A stretch of 64,000 nucleotides of DNA from Sepiola atlantica. Taxonomy: Eukaryota; Mollusca; Cephalopoda; Sepiida; Sepiolidae. The position numbers were made by a program, and so were the translations under genes. Positions 55,816 through 64,000 of this stretch are shown piece by piece (position 1 is the stretch's first letter; each line of letters begins with the position of its first letter). Where the stretch lies: assembly GCA_963556195.1 (NCBI GenBank), contig OY744525.1:83452665-83516664 (forward strand). Direction: 5' to 3'. The notes beneath the pieces are model-generated. The model was not told where the DNA came from, searched no databases, and was given only the letters and a program-made list of their open reading frames with translations.

Positions 55816-58650
55816 GAACAACACAAACAGAACAGGACCTTTGAAAACATTGAAAGCCAGTTTTACAAAAACGTAAACGGAGAAAGTACAACCGAACAAC
55901 CAGACCCGACGATGGCAAAACGCTTCAAAAGCAAGATATGTGAATAGACTCATGATGACTACAAAAATGCCAAATAGCTGAAAACATGTAAGATTAACTA
56001 CATGAAATTGAAGATGGAACAGAAACATTAATGAAGAAACGATTAAGCCAACACTAAAGAAAAAGTCAAACTGGAAAGCACCAGGCCACGATGGAATACA
56101 TACATACTGGTTAAAAAAAAATCACGATACTATATGTAAAGCTAGCGCAGAAACTGAGATGATATATCGACAAAACAAACGTACCAGAGTAGATGACAAA
56201 AAAGAAAAGACAACGCTAATACATAAAGATGCCAAAAAGGGGGCGACACAAAACAACAACAGACCGATGACCTGTCTACCAACAATGTGAAAAATCCAAA
56301 CAGCACAACTGAGAGAACAAATCTAGTAATCCCTAAACAATCGTAGACTAATCCTTGAGGACTAAAAAGGGTACCGGAAAGGGAAAAGAGGGGCGCATGA
56401 TCTGTTATACTTAGATCAAAAGATCCTGAATGAGGTATAAAGCAGAAAAAAGAACATGTGCATGGCATGGATTGACTACAAGAAAGCCTACAACAGAATC
56501 CCTCAAGCATGGATAATTGAATGCTTAAAATATACAAGGTACTCGACAGGATTATACATTTTAGTAAACAAGCAATGGAAACATGGAGACTAGAAATGAC
56601 AACTGAGATTTAAAAATACAGAGAGACATCTTCCAATGAGATTCCCTATCACCACTACATCTTTTTATCATAGCAATGTTACTCAAATACATACTCAGGA
56701 AATGTGATGTCGGATACAAGCTTACAGACACAGAACAAAGAATAAACCACCTCATGTGCATGGACAATCTGAAACTATTTGCAAAAAACAAACAGGAACT
56801 GGAAAAGCTGATGAATACAACCAAAATCTTCAGTCAGGACATTCAAATGAAATTCGGAATGAAGAAATGTGCACTGCTTAAGAGACGACAGAGGGTATGG
56901 AACTGCCTAACGAAGAGGAGATGAGGGCGCTAGGCGAACAGGATAGCTATAAATATTTGGGAGTTCTGAAAGCAAATACCATAAAATCTACAGAAATGAA
57001 AGAGAAGATTGAAAAAGAATATGTGTGAACAACCAAGAGAATTCTTAGAAACGAAATTACATAGCAGAAATCTAGTATAAGAAATACACACATGGGCAGT
57101 ATCACTAATAATATACTCTGGGTCATTCATAGGCTGGACTAAAGAAGAACTCATACACCTGGATCTGAGGACTAGAAAATTTAGTACCATGTACAACGCA
57201 CTACACCCAACAGACGATGCGGACAGACTATACATGAAAAGAAACGAAGGGGAAGAGGGCTGGTAAGAATAGAAGATTATGTAGAAAATACAAAAAGAAG
57301 AGCTGCAGAATTACATTACCCAGAACACGGAACTAATCACCGCAGCAAGAGACCCCCCCCCCAACAAACTCAGGCAGCACCGAAACCAGAAACAAAAATA
57401 CTAGAAAAGTGGGAAGGAAAACAACTTCATGGACGATGCATAAGACTTACAAGAGAAGAATCCAACGAAAATAGCTGGTCATGGCTCAGAAAAGAACACC
57501 TGAACAGGGAAACGAAATCTTTACTGACGGCTGCACAGAACAATGCGATTAGTACAAACTACATCAAAGCTAAAACAGATAAAATCCACGAAAACAGTAA
57601 ATGCAGACTGTGTGCACAAAGAGACGAAACAGTAAATCATATAATAAGTGAATACAGCAAATTAGCCCGAGAAGAATACAAGAACAGACATGCTGTGGGG
57701 AAAGCAGTACACTGGGAACTGTGCAGACGATTGCATTTAGAACACGCAGACAAATGGCACAAACATAAACGGCAGACAGTACTAAAAAAACGAAAAACAC
57801 AAAATCCTCTGAGACAGTGATGTATAGACAGATAAACTCATACAAGCAAGGAGACCGGGTATCATAATAATTGACAAAAAGGAAAAATCTTGCCAAATTG
57901 TAGACTTTGCCGTTCCAACAGACAATATAGTAAAGATCACGCAGACGGAAAAGCGAAGCAAATACACGGAATTTGCCAGAGACCTAAAAGGAATATGGAA
58001 CATGGAGAAAGTCAAAATAATACCAATAATTGTAGGAGCACTAGGAACAGTCCCCAAGACTTGGAGAAAAGACTGGGAGAAATTGGAATCAAAGGGATCA
58101 CTGAGACCGTAAAAGGACGGCGATGATGAAAACAACTGCAATTTTAAGGAAACTCCTCGAATACGGAAACCAACCCGCATAAGTTACAATAGTAAGCAAG
58201 AAAAACGACAGGAAGAACACCACCGCACGAACCAAGGAACACAAACTGCAATAAATATCATAAACTGCCGCCCCCCCCCCCCTCCTAAAAAGTGATGGCA
58301 CAAACCTCGGCTGATACCACACAAAATAGTCGTAAAGGGTCAAGGAGGAAGGAAGGACCGAGGAGGGACAGCATTAACCAGACCTCCGCTGGAAGAGTGC
58401 GTACAGTACTGGGACTATGAGGAGGTTTATTGCCACCCAAATCCCAGAGGAGACCAATGGTCGTTGCCAGCGATAAATCAATGGTAGGCGACTGTTGCGA
58501 TACCATAAGATCATTTGCGATGGATATCGAAAAGACGTGAAGAGTACTGGAAATATGGGGAGTCTTGTTGCCGCTAAGACTCCAGTTAACACCACCGGTT
58601 GTTGTCGGTGAGTAATCATTGATGATGACTAGTGTAATAACTCCTAATGA
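55816..58650 (+). mobile_element. Degenerate LINE with RT, zinc finger and RLE remnants, copy 2
   Basis: On the plus strand, in order and across several frames: WKAPGHDGIHTYWLKK near 56076 (LINE RT region 1); AWIDYKKAYNRIPQAW near 56465 (RT motif A, catalytic Asp in DYKKAY); HLMCMDNLKLFAKN near 56750 (motif C, second catalytic Asp now Asn); DRLYMKRNEG near 57225; KCRLCAQRDETVNHIISEYS near 57600 (CCHC finger with the last Cys as Tyr); ARRPGIIIIDKKEKSCQIVD near 57850 (PD-D/ExK-type endonuclease, PD read as PG); then KYTEFARDLKGIWNMEKVK and VGALGTVP as in copy 1. Many stops and frameshifts: dead. The finger-plus-endonuclease order is that of R2/R4/Dong-type LINEs. It has 3' UTR homology with copy 1 and TAA repeats on both sides. 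Confidence 0.85.
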
Positions 58651-58675
58651 GTACAAATAATAATAATAATAATGA
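58651..58675. repeat. TAA array, 3' flank of LINE copy 2
   Basis: About seven TAA units immediately after the LINE end GAGTACAAA. Confidence 0.9.
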
Positions 58676-60220
58676 ATAAGTTTATGCAGAACTGTTCAAC
58701 ACAAAACTCACAGCCCTTTCGTTTCAGGCTTATAGTCGAAAACAACGCTCTAAGTTTACGGAAAGATGTGTGCTTTTAAGGAGGTTTAACCTCGAATTGT
58801 TAATAATTTAACACCGTACTATCTTTGATAAGTTGTAATACATGGTTAATATTTAATCGAAAATTACTGAATTCATCAGTGTTGTCGTCTTAGCTATGTT
58901 TGCTTCGTATGATATTGTTTCAAACATCTTCTATAACCTAACATTTTCTTTCCTTTTTAACTTTTATTAAATAACTTTTGTCCAATTTATTTGAAAAACA
59001 AAAGAAGTAAAGTCAACTCCTGCTACACAACGCACGTTTTATCTTGTTTGAATTGTTACGTCTTGTTTACGTTTTAAATTTACTTCATGGCTTCTTAAAC
59101 ATAAAACCCATGCACTGTCTTAAATAAAGTATGGGCGCCATAAATGTAAAAAAAAATGGTGAAATATGTTTTCAATTATTGTTTTATTTACTCACTGATG
59201 ATAATTACCTAGCAATGTGTTGTATTTTTATTAATTTGATTATTTAAATTTTTAAAATACGAACCGAAAATAACGATTATATAAGCACGTCTTCCATGAA
59301 AATGCGTAGAATGTTTACGTCAAAATTTATCGTCAAAATGTTTTCCTATACAATAGAAAAAAAAATTGATATTTATTAATGTAACAAGTTCTTTAATTAA
59401 AAATAGGCTTTCTTTCTGCGATGAAGTAGGATTTTATTTACGATTAGAGTAATTTTAAGACATCTCTAAAAAACAAAGAGGCTTGCATTTGAAAATAATA
59501 GCATGTGTTTACTAGACGTGGGAGATCCGTATATTTATGCCAATATTTTTAAAAATTTAAACGTTTAAAATCAACGGACGAATTTCAACCGATTCTCGAT
59601 TTACTCATTTCGATAGTGACAGCTGAAGGACAAACATTGTCTGAAATATTTCACTCATCAATAAAAACAAATATATATATTCGTGCTTCCAAGTGTCCCA
59701 AAAATGCTAGCCGGAGTTTAAAAATAAAAAAGCAGTGAGTTGAAGTTTTCTGTAATTAATTTTTTCTTCTGTCAAAAGCCAATCCAAAAATGGTATATAT
59801 GATTATTTCCAGGTTTTGTTCGAAGTAGAAGACCATACATTCATCTGGGTAAGCTACACTTTCACGATCCCTTGCAATGTGCTTTAGAATTATTTAAAAT
59901 ATTTTGCGATATACCAGCTTTTACTCATAAAAGAGTCCTAGTGTGAACCCGTACCTAGACGAATGTTCTTACAAATGTGTGGGTGTATGGTATCTCCCTG
60001 CTGTGTTCATGCTAGAAATAACATTAAATAAACAGTAAATTTAGTCCACGTGGATGAGAATAAACAAAGAAAACTACTTTCGGGGGAACACTTTCGAATC
60101 CTGTACGATCCTAATTTTTACTTTGTTGTTTTCTTTGTTTATTCGCAGCCTAGTCAACAAAATTAATCGTTTATTTAATGGTATTACCAACGCAAATGCG
60201 AATGTTCACAACATATCAGC
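58676..60220. other. AT-rich DNA, nothing firmly recognised
   Basis: CAGGCTTATAGTCGAAAAC at about 58721 resembles the stem-loop at 44186-44224. Otherwise no gene or repeat family. Confidence 0.4.
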
Positions 60221-60221
60221 G

Positions 60222-60222
60222 T

Positions 60223-60264
<42 letters not shown>

Positions 60265-60286
60265 AGTGTGTGTGTGTGCGTGAGTG
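60222..60286. repeat. Compound (TA)n(TG)n microsatellite
   Basis: TA array followed by TG/AG/CG-interrupted GT run. Confidence 0.9.
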
Positions 60287-61690
60287 TTTATGTGTTTTCT
60301 ATCTGATACCATATGTTTTCTTATACGTCTTGTAAATTATATGTTTCATGATTAGAGTCTTCATTAAATTAATTTTCAAAAGGTAGTACAGTGTAGACAA
60401 TATCTCTAAAGGCATTTGTGGAAAATATATGAATTTCAAACTAATTTGAAAATTTAGTCGAAACAACTAACATACTTTGTAAAATCGTATCTAAAACGGA
60501 GAAATAATTTGTAATCATGTATACTTAAAAAACAAAAACAGTAAGAAGCGGTGTTCGACAGTCTACGGGCAACACGTCCAATTAATATTACTGCTATATA
60601 GCGACTTTGTCGGTAACTAAAAATACACCAAATGATTCATAAACGTGTACTACTACAGGGTTAGTATCCATATGCAGTAAAGTTCTTTAACGACTTCGTG
60701 AGCCGACATCTTAAAGTTAACGACACGTAAAGGCAACAAGAGTGGAGTTAGTGCAAAAGGGTAATAAGATTGGTAGTAAAAGTGATGATGATGATGATTG
60801 GCGTTATTACGAAAGTGGGTTAGCATACATGACAAGAAAGTTACGTAGCAGACAGGAAGTAGCGATATATAGTGATATGTGGGGAACAAATGACTACACA
60901 CTCTCTCTCTCTCTCTCTTGGGTTGGTCTGCGAATCGAAACAAACCCTCTACGAAGGAAGGGGTGTGAGAAAACTAACGTAGTTTAATAATACAGTATAA
61001 TGTAAAGAAAATAAAAGTAAAATCCGTTAAAATATTAAAACTCATAACGATAATGTGTGTTGCTGTTGATGTAACTTGTAAAATAGACAAGATTGCCAAG
61101 AAAGAGAGAGAGACAGACGACCTCTATATTCGCTGCTAGTACAAACGTCACAACAACGCTGTACGACATACGCTGGTCACCTTTGTTATAAAGCAAAACT
61201 GCGTAGGCAATAGTAAAATAGGTTGATATGAGCTGGTCATGTAATCATACTGATATCAATCTGTCATCCAGCATTTCTCCATGCGTTACTAAATTTATGA
61301 AACATGCACGCTCATATCTAGTGTTATTCGAGTTGTTGTATTCTGATGCATTACTCATTCGGAAATTAGCTGTTTATTTTTAAACTCATCGAGACCAATT
61401 TCTTACCCCAATACCAGATTTGATTAATAACAATGGATGTGTGGCCTTATATACTAAAGCAAAACTTGTAATGAACAATTCACTTTTACAGATTAAATCA
61501 GACCTGATATAATTAGTTTAAATCCAAAATACTAGAATTCAATTTATAACAATATTTGATGATATAAATTTGAACCTTCAGCTTGAATACATTCTGAAAG
61601 CTTCTCAACTCTTTACGTTATTTAAAACTATCTACACCTCAGGTCATGCTTTCTACGCGTGTTTTAAATATATAATAAGCTGTATCCATC
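60287..61690. other. AT-rich DNA, nothing recognised
   Basis: An 81-codon frame at 60742 (with a GAT run and a CT microsatellite) shows no domain and is not called. Confidence 0.4.
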
Positions 61691-61744
61691 AGATTTTGCT
61701 CATTGATTCGCTTATGTTTATAAGCGAATCAATGAGCAAAATCT
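61691..61744. repeat. Perfect 24-bp inverted repeat, 6-base loop
   Basis: AGATTTTGCTCATTGATTCG plus CTTA is exactly complementary to the right arm, loop TGTTTA. Arms are not simple sequence. The size is right for a short hairpin RNA, but there is no evidence that it is transcribed. Confidence 0.9.
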
Positions 61745-63082
61745 CTCGTCCTTTACTTAATTTCTTGTGAGAAAATATTGATGTTTTCTGGAGAGATAAT
61801 TGCAATAAAATCTATCAGGCGTTGAAATTTGATCTCAGTTTGCTGAAAAAGTGTTACTTGCAAACAATGACATAGATACAGATGTGGTCGTACCATGCTA
61901 AATCTCTGATGTTTCAATAAAGTTAAATTATATTGAATAGCATTATAGTAGACACAACTGGTCCATATCTTTTATAGGAAGGTAAAGGTTTAAACCTCAA
62001 TACGTTAAGGATTTTACAGCTGGTGTTCGGATGAGTAATTATCACTTCACAGAGGGGTGCATTGGAGGTTATGAGATAATAAAGGTAGTGATAAAACATG
62101 GGAACAGTCTTGTTTAAAAAAACAACTTTAGCGACTAAGATGCGTGCGATAATGACAGTTCTGAGAGATACAAGAAACCGAATCTATGAAATTAACAACA
62201 GGACGAACATCTAAACATCAACTTATTGAAAAATAGTCGCGCTAATGTTGCGTATATTATTCAATTTCATCGCCCCGCAGTTTGGAAGAAATATTAGGAT
62301 AATCTAAATGTTAAAGCGTTGGTAAAGTAATTGCTCTCATAAAAGGAAAATTCCGAAATTAGATGTATAGTTTTACACTACCTTAGGCAAACTATAGTAC
62401 ACCAGTCTTACATGTGCTATGATCTCATTAGAAAAAGTATCGCTCTATCTACTTGTTAACTGATAGACAATATGATATACTCGACTGCCAAACCATGGAA
62501 ATACGACTAACTAACGAGACAAAAGCTCGGATAAAAAGGCATTAGTTGATTGGTTTTACGAGATATAACCCCATTGCGGGTGATTTAATGATGAACTTAA
62601 TAAGTTTCATAGTTTAAGTTCTTAAAATCTAAAAATATTAACTGACACGAGAAAATTCAGTTTGGTTAAATTATTTTATATACTTTTATGACATTATATT
62701 ATGATGTACACAAATCTCTATTGTTTTCCTGTGTCAAATAATGTTCTTTTGGTCACAGTTCTTTTGTTCAAGTTCTTAATATTTTACCAAATATTTATGA
62801 ATTACTTAGTTTTCAATGCGTATATATTTTTTACTGAATAGTCTATAAACGATATATTCTATTTAACTAACAGGTAGAACACTTACACGTACTAAAATTT
62901 CCATTCAAAATTGACCTAAACGTAATGGTAATAAAGTGCTGACTCGCCATTTCCCAAAGTTTAATAACTAGATCTTAACAAACAGATTGAGCTTAGGGTC
63001 ATACCGAAGGCCACAGCAAACATAGAAAACAGATATATAGTATTTTCGTTCTGCTTTTCCTATCTCTCGCAGCCCCTCTATC

Positions 63083-63085
<3 letters not shown>
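61745..63085. other. AT-rich DNA, nothing recognised
   Basis: No gene or repeat family recognised. Confidence 0.4.

Positions 63086-63088
<3 letters not shown>

Positions 63089-63145
<57 letters not shown>
63089..63145. repeat. (TA)n microsatellite
   Basis: Uninterrupted TA array. Confidence 0.95.
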
Positions 63146-63147
<2 letters not shown>

Positions 63148-63204
63148 GATATGTATGGCTAGATCCCTTCCTCTTATCTATTTGCCCATCTGGTACCAAA
63201 GGTA

Positions 63205-63372
63205 CTTTTTTTTAATGCATCTTTTATTCCTATATAAATATATGTGCTAACTACACTATCGCATAATGACTTTTGAGGGTAGTCTTATTAAAACACTGCA
63301 CTCAAAAACTATTCTGCGATAGTGTAGTAAGCATATAAATTTGTATAGGAATAAAAGATGCATTAAAAAAAG
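63205..63372. mobile_element. MITE-like inverted repeat, about 60-bp arms
   Basis: TTTTTAATGCATCTTTTATT at the left pairs with the right end, and CTACACTATCGCA pairs with TGCGATAGTGTAG. Arms are about 90 per cent complementary with a 45-base centre. It sits directly before a TTA array and then dispersed repeat R copy 2. Confidence 0.8.
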
Positions 63373-63373
63373 C

Positions 63374-63375
<2 letters not shown>

Positions 63376-63420
<45 letters not shown>

Positions 63421-63422
63421 AT
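63376..63422. repeat. (TTA)n microsatellite
   Basis: About 14 TTA units between the MITE-like element and family R copy 2. Confidence 0.95.
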
Positions 63423-63438
63423 TAGTATTCTATTTAAT

Positions 63439-63874
63439 ATGCAAATTACCATATCACATTGTAGTCTTTATGGTTATGTTTTATCATTATTATGATTATT
63501 ATTATTTATTTATTTAATTACATATATATTAGTGAAATAAAAACTTAATTGTTTCTACATTTGGTTATTGGGGAAGTTGTCATTTGAATAGTACCACTGG
63601 AGAGCCATGCATTTGAAAACGGTTTTGTTTTTAAATTTACGAAACAGTAACATGGTAAACAGCTGATTATCCCCGTTTAATATTTTACAATTCAAGTTAT
63701 GGCCCATGTTTATTTTCCACTGTTATATACTTGAATCCCCTTTTGTATTTGTAAATTTTCCAGCTGTTAGTCGGTCTGTGCAAATCTGTAATGTTTTGGA
63801 TTTAGTTAGTATCCTCGTGGAATTTAATCTGCGTTTCTTTCTTTGTTTACAAAGTACTTAAAGCTTCTTTATAC
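63439..63874 (+). repeat. Dispersed repeat family R, copy 2
   Basis: Direct-orientation partner of 13975-14389; see there for shared landmarks. Confidence 0.85.
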
Positions 63875-64000
63875 TATATATAAAAAGATAGTAGAAGTAA
63901 ACACCGACCCCAACTCCAGAAGTGTGTCTGACTATTAGAAAATGAATAAGAGCGTTATATTAATGTTATATGTATTATAGAACATAAAAACAACATCGGT

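Overview
The window reads as non-coding, transposon-rich DNA from a large, AT-rich animal genome. A cephalopod, most likely an octopus, is my best guess. That rests on the density of long (TA)n arrays (more than forty), the mix of many degenerate LINE, SINE, Penelope-like and hAT pieces, and the absence of any intact gene. The assignment is inference, since no species-specific host gene is present. No rRNA, functional tRNA gene, CRISPR array or bacterial-type operon was seen. Most open frames are translations of TA, TAA or pyrimidine-rich repeats.

Layout. 0-8 kb: purine-rich edge, a hammerhead-ribozyme-bearing repeat (about 1.5-2.1 kb), a palindrome-containing repeat (3.1-4.3 kb), a 1.15-kb AT minisatellite, a tRNA-like sequence, an old tandem duplication and a perfect 115-bp inverted repeat (7.86-8.09 kb). 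8-16 kb: a G-tract-rich MITE-like element, a decayed reverse-transcriptase fragment (minus strand, 9.4-10.0 kb), a hAT-type element with an 8-bp target duplication, minisatellites and a dispersed repeat that recurs at 63.4 kb. 16-23 kb: a truncated LINE inside a TAA array, the second palindrome-containing repeat (inverted relative to the first), a U2-snRNA-headed SINE and a tRNA-headed SINE. 24-34 kb: a small CpG-containing stretch, a full U2-headed SINE with target duplications, a 2.4-kb polypyrimidine tract, a second hAT-type element, a third U2-like SINE and empty TAA arrays. 34-46 kb: a Penelope-like C-terminal fragment, a LINE AP-endonuclease fragment, and several hammerhead-like stem-loop repeats next to TA arrays. 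46-55 kb: largely unremarkable AT-rich DNA, tandem repeats and one short frame with a signal-peptide-like start. 55.8-58.7 kb: a 2.9-kb degenerate LINE with reverse transcriptase, zinc-finger and restriction-like endonuclease remnants, again inside a TAA array. 58.7-64 kb: mostly unique AT-rich DNA, then a MITE-like inverted repeat and the second dispersed-repeat copy.

How the pieces relate. The best signals are family relationships within the window: two LINE copies both embedded in TAA repeats (a Dong/R4-like target preference); SINEs that share a body but carry different heads (U2 snRNA or tRNA); hammerhead or hammerhead-like motifs at several loci, probably linked to Penelope-like elements or retrozymes; and repeat modules that repeatedly end in (TA)n arrays. 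No element appears autonomous.
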